A model generated the notes under the pieces. It saw only the letters and a program-made list of their open reading frames with translations. It was not told the DNA's origin and did not search any database. Shown piece by piece: positions 1 through 6,081 of a stretch of DNA of 8,800 nt. Positions within the stretch are counted from its first letter, which is position 1. Each line of letters starts with the position of its first letter. Both the position numbers and the translations under genes were made by a program. The stretch spans positions 1 to 8,800 of the forward strand of contig JAOXRV010000566.1 in NCBI GenBank assembly GCA_025800435.1, written 5' to 3'. The DNA comes from Cellvibrionaceae bacterium. GTDB lineage: Bacteria; Pseudomonadota; Gammaproteobacteria; Pseudomonadales; Cellvibrionaceae.

Positions 1-747
1 GATACGCCATTCATTGCCCTCTACTATTAGGCCATCAAGCTGGGTATTGCCATCCCACAGCTGTAATACCCTACCCTGGTCGGCCAAGCTTTCATGTATC
101 TGGCCACTGAGCACGATAGGCTGGGGACCAAGCACTGAAAGATCCTCAATAATAGCGCCGCGGTTGCCGGCCAAATCGGTCACATTCATAGTGACTGTAA
201 TGCTGGCGGCAGCAACACTGCTAAGATCTTGCCCACTGACCCTGACATTACCTTGGGCATCCACCACAATATCCTCGCGGCTGACTTCCACCGACGCGCC
301 GCCCCCTTCGATTAGGATACTGTCAATCTTATCGCCAGGCTTAAGCTGGGCGCTAAAGCTGACATCGCCGAGCTTATCAACATGTAGCTGGGCTTCGCCA
401 TTAAGGTCTGGTTTGATCTGGTAGTTTTCGCTGGGGTCGGCACCGGGCTTAACCGTATCAACCGTCACCCGCTGCGAATCATTAGCGCGTACCGAGCCAT
501 TTTGGTCAACTACCCGTACCTGGTAGCTTACTTCGCCATCGGCCTGCGGGGCATTGATTGCAAACACCCAGTTACGGCCGTTGACGACGGCATCCGACCA
601 CTGGCTGCCATCGGCGCTGACTTGCACTTTATTGTGTTCGGGCAAATCGGCGTCGAGACTGCCGTTTAGGGTCACATTATTGTTGGAGGTGATAAAGTCG
701 CCACCGATACCGGTATCGTCACTGATACTATCAATACTGATATCGCC
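1..747 (-). repeat. Second 320-residue Ig-like repeat unit (249 residues visible, truncated by window edge)
   Basis: This unit starts GDISIDSISDDTG at residue 440 and follows the first unit without gaps through KVQV, SYQVRV, VTVDTVKPGADPSENY and LQLWDG to the window edge. Since 71 residues of the unit are still missing at base 1, the protein continues leftwards and may contain more copies. Confidence 0.85.
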
Positions 748-2064
748 GCGATAATAGGTATAAAAACTAACGCTGGTCTGCTCGCTCAGATCAAACTCTC
801 CGCCGCTGGAGATATAGCTATAATTATGTTGGTAGCCGGTTTCGCTGATGATAACTTCTGAATTGGTGGTGGCGGCGATACTCCAGTAATCGTCCGCTGG
901 CCGGTACCACCACAATTGAAAATTGTGTGTGCCCACACCATAGCTGTCGGGCAAGGTAATAGACCAACTGGTACCATCGAGTTTGAAGTCCGTTTCAATT
1001 TTGGTTTCGCCATCCCACAGCTCTAACGACCAGCCCCGAAACTCTATATTGCGATGAATCTCGCCACCGATAACAATTGGCGTGGCGCCAACAACATCGA
1101 TGCTATCCAGTATTTCACCCTGGTTACCGGCGCCATCGGTGACGCTCATAGTAACGTTAATACTGGCCCCCGCCAAAGCACTGAGATCTTGACTGGCGAT
1201 ACTGACATTGCCTTCGGCATCGACCGATATATCGTCGCGCTTAACCGTATGAGTCTTGCCCCCCGCCTCAATGCGAATACTGTCGATGTTATCGCCGACG
1301 TTAATCTTAGCGGTAAAGCTGACAGCGTCCAGTTGATCCACATGCAGATGGGGCTCAGCGCCGAGATTGGCCTCGATCCGATAGTTCTCGCTGGGGTCGG
1401 CGCCGGGTTTAATCGTGTCGACGGTAACAATTTGCGTCTCTGTGGCGTGAACATTACCGGCTTGATCGATCACCCGAACTTGGTAGTTTACGTCACCGTC
1501 GGCATGCACTTTGCCATCTTCAAAGGACCAGCCGAGTCCGTCGACGGCGGCATCGACCCAGCCATTGTCGTTCACCTTAACTTGTACTTTACTGCCCAAG
1601 GGTAATTCATTATCGAGGCTGCCGCTGATGGTAAGGCTGGTATCAGCGGTAATAAAATCATTGTGGATACCAGTATCTGTGCTGATGCGTTCGATGCTGA
1701 TATCGCCCTGGTAGTCGCCAACTTTAATACTGGTGTCGGTATAGCTGGCACTGCTACCGTCGCTGTGAGCAACGTTCATGCTGACGCTTATGGGGCCGTT
1801 GTTGAGGTTTGAGATGTCGATATCGTTGACCGCGACATTGCCATCTTGATCGACCCGAATAAAAAATGGGAAAATCACCATATTGCTGGTGCCATCACTG
1901 ATGACCAAACCGACCACCCGGTCGCCGGGGTTGACCTTGCCAATAAAGTCGACGCCTTGAATTTCGTCACCGCTTAACTGGCCGTCGCCGTCATCAATTT
2001 CTATGTAACGGCTTGCACCGCTGTCTTTTAAGACTGTATTAATACCTGCGTTATTTGTAGCCAT
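1..2064 (-). CDS. Large repeat-containing adhesin-like protein with Ig-like units (N-terminal 688 residues, cut by window edge)
   Basis: An uninterrupted frame of 688 codons runs from ATG at 2064 to base 1 with no stop, so only the N-terminal part is present. The start is fixed by an AGGGAGGT ribosome binding site 4 nt upstream. The N-terminus (MATNNAGINTVLKDSG) is not a Sec signal peptide. Residues 23-34 resemble an EF-hand loop (IDDGDGQLSGDE; D25, D27, G28, L30, E34), except that loop position 1 is Ile. From residue 120 the protein consists of 320-residue units rich in beta-strand, Gly, Asp and Ser. They carry the phrases VTVDTxKPGADPSENY, VxDxAGN-like turns and LWDG, typical of bacterial Ig-like modules in BapA/LapA-type adhesins. 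Such proteins are usually exported by type I secretion through a C-terminal signal and act in attachment or biofilm. The C-terminus and any secretion genes lie outside the window, so the adhesin role and export route are inferred. Confidence 0.85.
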   Translation of the reverse strand, partial: MATNNAGINTVLKDSGASRYIEIDDGDGQLSGDEIQGVDFIGKVNPGDRVVGLVISDGTSNMVIFPFFIRVDQDGNVAVNDIDISNLNNGPISVSMNVAHSDGSSASYTDTSIKVGDYQGDISIERISTDTGIHNDFITADTSLTISGSLDNELPLGSKVQVKVNDNGWVDAAVDGLGWSFEDGKVHADGDVNYQVRVIDQAGNVHATETQIVTVDTIKPGADPSENYRIEANLGAEPHLHVDQLDAVSFTAKINVGDNIDSIRIEAGGKTHTVKRDDISVDAEGNVSIASQDLSALAGASINVTMSVTDGAGNQGEILDSIDVVGATPIVIGGEIHRNIEFRGWSLELWDGETKIETDFKLDGTSWSITLPDSYGVGTHNFQLWWYRPADDYWSIAATTNSEVIISETGYQHNYSYISSGGEFDLSEQTSVSFYTYYRGDISIDSISDDTGIGGDFITSNNNVTLNGSLDADLPEHNKVQVSADGSQWSDAVVNGRNWVFAINAPQADGEVSYQVRVVDQNGSVRANDSQRVTVDTVKPGADPSENYQIKPDLNGEAQLHVDKLGDVSFSAQLKPGDKIDSILIEGGGASVEVSREDIVVDAQGNVRVSGQDLSSVAAASITVTMNVTDLAGNRGAIIEDLSVLGPQPIVLSGQIHESLADQGRVLQLWDGNTQLDGLIVEGNEWRI
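748..1707 (-). repeat. First complete 320-residue (960-bp) Ig-like repeat unit of the adhesin
   Basis: The unit spans residues 120-439, beginning GDISIERISTDTG. It shows three apparent sub-modules: an Ig-like part ending at VTVDTIKPGADPSENY, a second ending near GAGNQGEILDSIDV, and a third containing GGEIHRNIEF, LWDGETKI and SVSFYTYYRGD. The same landmarks recur exactly 960 bp further along (for example GDISI at 1707 and 747, LWDG at 1020 and 60), with no net insertion or deletion. Over the first 60 residues about half are identical to the next unit, so this is an old, diverged duplication rather than a recent one. Confidence 0.85.
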
Positions 2065-2068
2065 GGCT

Positions 2069-2076
2069 ACCTCCCT
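2069..2076 (-). promoter_or_regulatory. Strong Shine-Dalgarno site of the adhesin gene
   Basis: On the minus strand AGGGAGGT lies 4 nt before the ATG at 2064. It is close to the full anti-SD complement and decides the start codon. It also shows that the gene begins here and does not continue from further upstream. Confidence 0.85.
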
Positions 2077-2081
2077 AAGTT

Positions 2082-2117
2082 GTTATTCGTGAGTAGTTAT
2101 TCGAAAGTAGTTATTCG
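2082..2117 (-). repeat. Three GTTATTCG copies at an exact 14-bp period in the adhesin leader
   Basis: On the plus strand GTTATTCG occurs at 2082-2089, 2096-2103 and 2110-2117. The first two copies are followed by GTGAGTA and GAAAGTA-like spacers, so the unit is a 14-mer with a variable middle. On the coding (minus) strand the repeats read CGAATAAC and lie 5 to 53 nt upstream of the ribosome binding site. They could be a cluster of protein-binding sites, an mRNA element or simple slippage repeats; the sequence does not say which. Confidence 0.6.
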
Positions 2118-2139
2118 CCGAAGCTGCTTGTTTCTACAC

Positions 2140-2161
2140 CCTCAGTGCGGCACTGCTGAGG
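2140..2161 (-). promoter_or_regulatory. Imperfect hairpin in the presumed 5' leader of the adhesin gene
   Basis: The minus strand reads CCTCAGCAGTGCCGCACTGAGG. CAGTG pairs with CACTG around a CCG loop, and the outer CCT pairs with AGG if a CAG is bulged; an alternative register pairs CCTCAG with CTGAGG. No U-run follows it, so it is not an intrinsic terminator. It lies 76-97 bp before the start codon and could be a leader structure or an operator. Confidence 0.4.
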
Positions 2162-2520
2162 CAATTCACCGTAGCGCTGAAAATTGGCAAGCGTATTCTA
2201 ATGCGAGAAAAGTTTACAAAACCACCACCCCACACAACGCGGGTAAAAATTGGTTTTAAAGTGCTATATTGATTCAGATTTGCTAAATCTTATGAATTAT
2301 TTTTGAAGAGATTTAAGTCAGCTTAAAGAATTTAGGCCGGCAGTAGAGGGCTTATTCTTGGTCGAAATGGATAACAACATTGATAACAATATTGTCGTTC
2401 ACAGGCATACTGGGTGCAGGTCGAGCGTGAGCAACCCCGCTAGCCCATGGGCTTATAAAAGGCGCCTCAAGGTCACTATTGATGGGATGAAGCTAAACCA
2501 GCAGAGAACAAACCCTGAGC

Positions 2521-3234
2521 CTATAGCCCCAGTTCGCTGAGCAGGGCATCACTATCATCGCCGCCACCGCCAGCGGTGTTACCACCGGCCGTAGCTTGTT
2601 GGGCTTGATGATTGGCCAGTACCGAGTCAGGGTCGTGGGCCGCCTCCTCAATATAGGCTTTGGTGGCCACAAACTCAGTGTCCTCCATGGCGTACTCAAG
2701 GTAGAAGGTATTATTGTTTTGGGTATAAAAAGCCACCCGTTTGGTAATCGGTGTTTGCAGGCCCGCGTCGATAGAAATAGTCAGCTGGCGGCCCGAAGTA
2801 AGCACCTTGGGCTGGCTCTGTTCGACCGAGCTTTGCAAGCGTAAATTAATGCGGTTAATAAAATCCCCCACCACTTGGTTCATTAACTCACCGACACTGT
2901 CGGAAACTTCATCGGAAGTGTAACGCATGGCCAGGCCGGCCTCGTCCATGCCCATGCTCATCATATAATCACGGTACACATCCATGGCCGCATCAGCGCT
3001 AAAGTTTAAAATCACCAGGCCGGTAAAACCCCCTTCAAACACCACAAACCCTGAAATATCCGGCTTTAAACTGGTGTGTTGGATATTTTGTACCATCTGC
3101 GCCTGGCGCACCGGCTTGTGACAGGCGCGACTCAAGACACAACTGACCGAATCGCACAGCTCAAGCAATATATCGTCGGGGCCGACAATAATCGGGGATT
3201 CAACAGAAGATTCGGGCTGGTTTAAACTGGTCAT
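2521..3234 (-). CDS. CheX-like putative CheY-P phosphatase with a CheZ-like C-terminal tail (orphan)
   Basis: The protein has 237 residues from ATG at 3234, which has AAGGA 7 nt upstream. A longer start at 3270 is possible, but it lacks a ribosome binding site and falls inside a small hairpin. Residues about 15-195 look like a CheX/CheC-type fold. Residues 112-119 (DSVGELMN) fit the CheC/CheX/FliY phosphatase signature D/S-x3-E-x2-N with D112, E116 and N119, followed by the usual Gly (VVGDFINRI). Only one such motif is present, as in CheX. Residues about 205-225 form a Gln/Ala/Gly-rich linker, and the last 12 residues are DDSDALLSELGL. As recalled, E. coli CheZ ends VDDLLDSLGF, the peptide that docks on CheY. 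The likely role is cytoplasmic dephosphorylation of a CheY-like receiver. It may match the uncharacterised family DUF3334, but that is from memory. No chemotaxis genes are adjacent. Confidence 0.7.
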   Translation of the reverse strand: MTSLNQPESSVESPIIVGPDDILLELCDSVSCVLSRACHKPVRQAQMVQNIQHTSLKPDISGFVVFEGGFTGLVILNFSADAAMDVYRDYMMSMGMDEAGLAMRYTSDEVSDSVGELMNQVVGDFINRINLRLQSSVEQSQPKVLTSGRQLTISIDAGLQTPITKRVAFYTQNNNTFYLEYAMEDTEFVATKAYIEEAAHDPDSVLANHQAQQATAGGNTAGGGGDDSDALLSELGL

Positions 3235-3254
3235 CGCAGAGTCCTTACAATTAA

Positions 3255-3272
3255 CTATGCACCTAAGCATAG
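3255..3272 (-). promoter_or_regulatory. Small perfect hairpin between the regulator and CheX-like genes
   Basis: The minus strand reads CTATGC-TTAGGT-GCATAG, a 6-bp perfect stem with a 6-nt loop, followed by TTAATTGTAAGG, which contains the ribosome binding site of the next gene. It lies in the 63-nt gap after the LysR stop. The stem is short and AT-rich with only a weak T-rich tail, so it could be at most a leaky terminator or a leader structure. Confidence 0.3.
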
Positions 3273-3297
3273 ACCCAGATGCCAGTTTTGCCAGTAC

Positions 3298-4179
3298 TTA
3301 CAAACCCAGCAAGCAGCGCTGTACGGCCTCAATTGCCGGGTCCTGGCCCCGGCCTTTTGCGGTGACAATAAAATAGCTCTCATCACAGGGCAAAGGGCGA
3401 TCACAGGCCTGCACCAAGGCCCCGGCCTGCAACTCGGCGGCGACAAAATAATCGGGCAATATTGCCAAGCCCAAACCCTGGCTGGCGACCTGGGCAATTA
3501 AACTAAAACTCTCCAGGCGCGAGCCCGGCAGCGCCTCAATTTGCGCATCCTTTAAACCGGCAGCGCGCAGCCAGGCGCCGCTGGATGAGGGCTGTGCAGT
3601 GTGGTGCAGCAATGGGTAACGCAGCGCATCGGCCCGGGCCTCAATCGGGCCAAACTGCTGCAACAGCGCCGGCGCACACACCGCCAGCAAACTGTCCTCC
3701 ATCAGCGGCGTCGCCTCTAAATCACGCCAATCGCCAAGACCGTAGAGAATCGCAATATCGTAGCTATCGCTCTGATGGTAGAGCTTATCCAACTCGGTTT
3801 GCAGCTGAATATCCAACTCTGGGTGGCGCTGCTTAAAGGCGCCCAAGCGCGGCACCAACCAGCGACTGGCCAGGGCCGGCTCCAAACCCAGACGAATACG
3901 CCCGGAAACCTTGCCCTGGGCTCTTTGCCCAGCGCTATGCAGCCTGCGCAACAGCTCACGAACCTCCTCCCAGTAGCCCTGGCCTTTTTCACTGAGGTAT
4001 AGGCGCTGCTTCTCACGCCGGAACAACTGCACCCCCAAACCCTGCTCAAGCCCCGACAACTGGCGGCTAACCGCACTTTGGGTCATATTTAAGCGAGCCG
4101 CCGCACGGGTCACACTCAACTCCTGGGCAACCGCATCAAAACACAACAGGGCCTGGGTACTGGGAAGATAACTGGCCAT
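3298..4179 (-). CDS. LysR-type transcriptional regulator, GcvA-like, probable regulator of the divergent aruI-aruH operon
   Basis: The protein has 293 residues, a normal LysR length. The N-terminal winged helix-turn-helix is clear: residues 20-41 (ELSVTRAAARLNMTQSAVSR plus QL) followed by SGLEQGLGVQLFRREKQRLYLSEKG, the wing and linker. Residues about 90-293 form the substrate-binding domain (GRIRLGLEPALASRWLVPRL onwards), which senses a small-molecule effector. The ATG at 4179 has no strong Shine-Dalgarno sequence (only AAAG nearby), suggesting modest translation. The gene is divergent from the arginine-catabolism operon, the usual arrangement for a LysR protein that activates its neighbour and represses itself. 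A symmetric dyad overlaps its own promoter. The likely effector is arginine or 2-ketoarginine (inference). In Pseudomonas, as recalled, the aruHI genes are controlled by a two-component system instead. Confidence 0.9.
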   Translation of the reverse strand: MASYLPSTQALLCFDAVAQELSVTRAAARLNMTQSAVSRQLSGLEQGLGVQLFRREKQRLYLSEKGQGYWEEVRELLRRLHSAGQRAQGKVSGRIRLGLEPALASRWLVPRLGAFKQRHPELDIQLQTELDKLYHQSDSYDIAILYGLGDWRDLEATPLMEDSLLAVCAPALLQQFGPIEARADALRYPLLHHTAQPSSSGAWLRAAGLKDAQIEALPGSRLESFSLIAQVASQGLGLAILPDYFVAAELQAGALVQACDRPLPCDESYFIVTAKGRGQDPAIEAVQRCLLGL

Positions 4180-4196
4180 AACTTTATGAGTTTTTG

Positions 4197-4264
4197 GAAT
4201 AGGTTGTTTAGAATAAATCGTTATCGTCCCGCTGCCAAGGGCGCTATTCTAAAACTAACTATTC
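4197..4264. promoter_or_regulatory. Four-half-site dyad, candidate LysR operator
   Basis: GAATAG (4197-4202) and GAATA (4211-4215) on the left mirror TATTC (4245-4249) and CTATTC (4259-4264) on the right. Both pairs are centred on about 4230. The inner pair extends to TTTAGAATA (4207-4215) against TATTCTAAA (4245-4253), a 9-bp perfect inverted repeat. Half-sites on each side are one to one and a half helical turns apart (14 and 15 bp). LysR tetramers commonly contact extended, paired sites in a divergent promoter region. A smaller dyad, ATAA-ATCG-TTAT, sits inside at 4213-4224. Which of these is bound is inference. Confidence 0.5.
4210..4238 (-). promoter_or_regulatory. Candidate sigma70 promoter of the LysR gene
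   Basis: On the minus strand TTGGCA (4233-4238, five of six matches to the -35 consensus) is separated by exactly 17 nt from TATTCT (4210-4215, four of six matches to the -10 consensus). It lies 31 bp before the ATG at 4179. The -10 coincides with one half-site of the flanking dyad, so a bound regulator would be expected to block it. Confidence 0.55.
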
Positions 4265-4301
4265 AGGTTACTGGCCCAAAGCAGTCGGATGGCAAAATAT
4301 A

Positions 4302-4412
4302 GAGCCTTGAGGCGGGGGATAGGTTTTGGGGGCTTGGGAGGCAGGACGCCGGACGAGAGCCCCAGGGACGGGTTTATGCGCCCCCCAAAACCTATCCCCC
4401 GCCTCAAGGCTC
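4302..4412. repeat. 111-bp palindromic element: perfect 31-bp inverted repeats around a 49-nt core
   Basis: The left arm is 4302-4332 (begins GAGCCTTGAGGCGGGGGATA, ends GGTTTTGGGGG) and the right arm 4382-4412 is its exact reverse complement. The core 4333-4381 is GC-rich and contains AGAGCCCCAGGGACGGG. The sequence encodes nothing credible. No flanking target-site duplication is seen, since the bases outside the arms differ. A perfect 31-bp stem would form a cruciform or a very stable RNA hairpin. It is not a standard intrinsic terminator: no T-run follows on the plus strand, and only TATATTTT follows on the minus strand. From memory, GC-rich intergenic palindromes with a CCCCAAACCTATCCCC-like arm occur in many gammaproteobacteria, so this is probably a dispersed MITE/REP-like element; a genome search is needed to prove it. 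Confidence 0.8.
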
Positions 4413-4427
4413 GACAACGAAGCCACC

Positions 4428-4433
4428 TATAAC
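4428..4433 (+). promoter_or_regulatory. Possible -10 element of the aruI-aruH operon
   Basis: TATAAC matches five of six positions of the sigma70 -10 consensus and lies 47 bp before the aruI start. No good -35 is present, since the expected position falls inside the right arm of the inverted repeat; this would suit an activator-dependent promoter. A competing weak candidate is TATAGA at 4298-4303, just left of the palindrome, which would place the palindrome in the transcript leader. Confidence 0.25.
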
Positions 4434-4480
4434 AGCCCCGCCAAAACCTGAAGCCAACCACACTGTAAAACAGGTGCATT

Positions 4481-6079
4481 ATGCAAACCGGCGGTATGCT
4501 ATTGGCCAAGTTAATGGCCGCCTACGGAATCGACACAGCCTTTGGCATTCCCGGCACCCACACCATCGAACTGTACCGGGGCCTGCCCGAAACCAATATT
4601 CGCCATATCACCCCCCGCCACGAACAAGGCGCCGGCTTTATGGCCGATGGCTACGCCCGAGTCAGCGGCAAGCCCGCCGCCTGTATCACTGTATCCGGCC
4701 CCGGCGCCTTTAATATCGCCACCGCCATGGGCCAAGCCCTGCAAGACTCAGTGCCAATGCTGGTCATCTCCGCCGATAACAATCAGCACGAACGCGGCCT
4801 GGGCGAAGGCCGCCTACACGAAACCCCCAATTTACAAGCGGCCATGGCCCAGTGCAGCCGCTGGGCCCACAGCGTAGCCCGAGTTGATGAACTGCCCCAA
4901 ATACTGGCCCGAGCCTTTGCCATTTTTAGCAGCGAGCGCCCAGGTCCGGTACACCTGAGCATGCCGCTGGATGTGATTACCAGCGACGCCAGCCATGTCG
5001 CCATTGAAACCTGGCCCCTGCCCAGCCGCCCGGCCCCGGCCCCAGATGCCATCGCCGCCGCCGCTGCCCTGCTCAATAAGGCCCAGCGCCCAGTACTGGC
5101 CCTGGGTGGTGGCGCCGCCGCACAGCCACAACTGGTGCAAGAATTGGCCGAGCGCATCGACGCCCCCACCACCCTCACCCACAACGGCAAGGGCCTGCTG
5201 CCACCGGAGCATCCATTATTAATCCCCAGCAGCCCAAGTTATCAAGCGGTGCGCGAGCTATACCAAAACGCCGACGTAATCCTGGCGATTGGCACCGAGC
5301 TAAGTGAAACCGATTACGACTTTTTCTTTGACGGCGGCTTTGGCCTCGGTGGCGAGCTTATTCGTATTGATATTGACCCGGCCCAACTGAGCCGCAATGC
5401 CCGCCCGACCATTGCCATTCACAGTGATGCGGGCTTTGCCATTAGCGCCCTATTGCCCCAACTTAACTACTGCGCCCGCCAGGGCCAAGAGCGTACCGGC
5501 CAGACGATAGCGCAACTGCAAACCACAGTGAACAGCGACTACCAAGGGTTTATCGATAGCCTCTACCAAGCCCTGCCCGAGGCGGCGATAATGGCCGACT
5601 CTACCCAGCCGGCCTATTTCGCCGCGGCCCAATTACAGGCTAGGGCGCCGCGCCGCTTTGCCTCGGCCGCCACCGGCTACGGCACCTTGGGCTATGCCCT
5701 GCCCGCTGCCTTCGGGGCCAAATTAGCGCGCCCGGAATTACCCGTCATTAGCCTAATTGGCGACGGCGGCTTGCAATTTACCATCAATGAGCTGTCCACT
5801 GCGGTGGAGGCCGAGTTGCCAGTGGCGATTATTGTTTGGAACAATCAACGCTATGAAATGATCGCCCAGAATTTTCACAGCGCCGGCATGGCGCCGATTG
5901 CCTGCGATATTCACACGCCGGATTTTTTAGCCATTGCCAAAGGCTATGGCTGCCGGGCCGAGCGCGCCCACAATTGCGCCGAGCTTATCGAGCTACTGGG
6001 CCAAACTGAAAATAACAATAACCCGCTGCTGATCGAAGTGCGTGAAGCGGATTTTTTAACGAATAAAGAAGGACTCTAG
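4481..6079 (+). CDS. aruI: ThDP-dependent decarboxylase, 5-guanidino-2-oxopentanoate (2-ketoarginine) decarboxylase, AruI-like
   Basis: The predicted cytoplasmic enzyme removes CO2 from 2-ketoarginine to give 4-guanidinobutyraldehyde, the second step of the arginine transaminase pathway. The 532-residue protein has the acetolactate-synthase-type three-domain plan. The N-terminal Pyr domain carries FGIPGTHTIELYRGLP and RHEQGAGFMADGYARVSGKP with the catalytic E48. The central domain contains LALGGGAAAQPQ and ELIRIDIDP. The C-terminal PP domain has the ThDP motif GDG at 427-429 ending in NN at 454-455. The N-terminal motifs resemble P. aeruginosa AruI (recalled) more than catabolic acetolactate synthases. 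The ATG at 4481 has AGGTG 4 nt upstream, and its distance to YGIDTAFGIPG fits AruI. The stop is 2 nt before the aminotransferase start, indicating an operon. Substrate assignment rests on family resemblance and on the neighbour; another 2-oxoacid is possible. Confidence 0.85.
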   Translation: MQTGGMLLAKLMAAYGIDTAFGIPGTHTIELYRGLPETNIRHITPRHEQGAGFMADGYARVSGKPAACITVSGPGAFNIATAMGQALQDSVPMLVISADNNQHERGLGEGRLHETPNLQAAMAQCSRWAHSVARVDELPQILARAFAIFSSERPGPVHLSMPLDVITSDASHVAIETWPLPSRPAPAPDAIAAAAALLNKAQRPVLALGGGAAAQPQLVQELAERIDAPTTLTHNGKGLLPPEHPLLIPSSPSYQAVRELYQNADVILAIGTELSETDYDFFFDGGFGLGGELIRIDIDPAQLSRNARPTIAIHSDAGFAISALLPQLNYCARQGQERTGQTIAQLQTTVNSDYQGFIDSLYQALPEAAIMADSTQPAYFAAAQLQARAPRRFASAATGYGTLGYALPAAFGAKLARPELPVISLIGDGGLQFTINELSTAVEAELPVAIIVWNNQRYEMIAQNFHSAGMAPIACDIHTPDFLAIAKGYGCRAERAHNCAELIELLGQTENNNNPLLIEVREADFLTNKEGL

Positions 6080-6081
6080 CC

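Larger units (their letters stand above)
2065..2520. other. Gene-free stretch of 456 bp between the adhesin start and the CheX-like gene stop
   Basis: No credible protein is encoded here. Bases about 2205-2340 are distinctly AT-rich compared with the neighbours and are the likely promoter region of the adhesin, but no convincing -35/-10 pair with normal spacing was found on the minus strand. Other visible elements are a period-12 pair GATAACAACATT/GATAACAATATT (2370-2393) overlapping the 10-bp palindrome ACAATATTGT (2386-2395), and a 12-bp palindrome AGCCCATGGGCT (2442-2453). None has an assignable function. Confidence 0.5.

Noticed and set aside
1054..1605. A 183-codon open frame on the plus strand
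   Set aside because: It lies wholly antisense to the adhesin repeat frame, which is uninterrupted for 688 codons with a strong ribosome binding site and internally repeated protein sequence. The plus frame has no recognisable domain.
2442..2467. Palindromes AGCCCATGGGCT and AGGCGCCT as a terminator for the CheX-like gene
   Set aside because: Both are self-complementary without a usable loop and are not followed by a proper T-run on the minus strand, although CTTTTATA follows one of them. Too weak to call.
2358..2540. A 60-codon plus-strand frame in the gap before the CheX-like stop
   Set aside because: It begins with TTG, has no good ribosome binding site, shows low-complexity composition and runs into the antisense of the CheX-like C-terminus. 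No support for expression.
4302..4412. The inverted repeat as an intrinsic terminator
   Set aside because: The loop is 49 nt, no T-run follows on the plus strand, and it lies upstream rather than downstream of both flanking genes. A repeat element or leader structure fits better.
4255..4509. A minus-strand frame of 84 codons across the palindromic element
   Set aside because: It reads through both arms of the inverted repeat and into the antisense of aruI. The sequence looks like translated palindrome, not a protein.
4783..5212. Long minus-strand open frames inside aruI
   Set aside because: They are shadows caused by the GCC/GGC-rich codon use of aruI. The plus-strand frame carries all ThDP-enzyme motifs.
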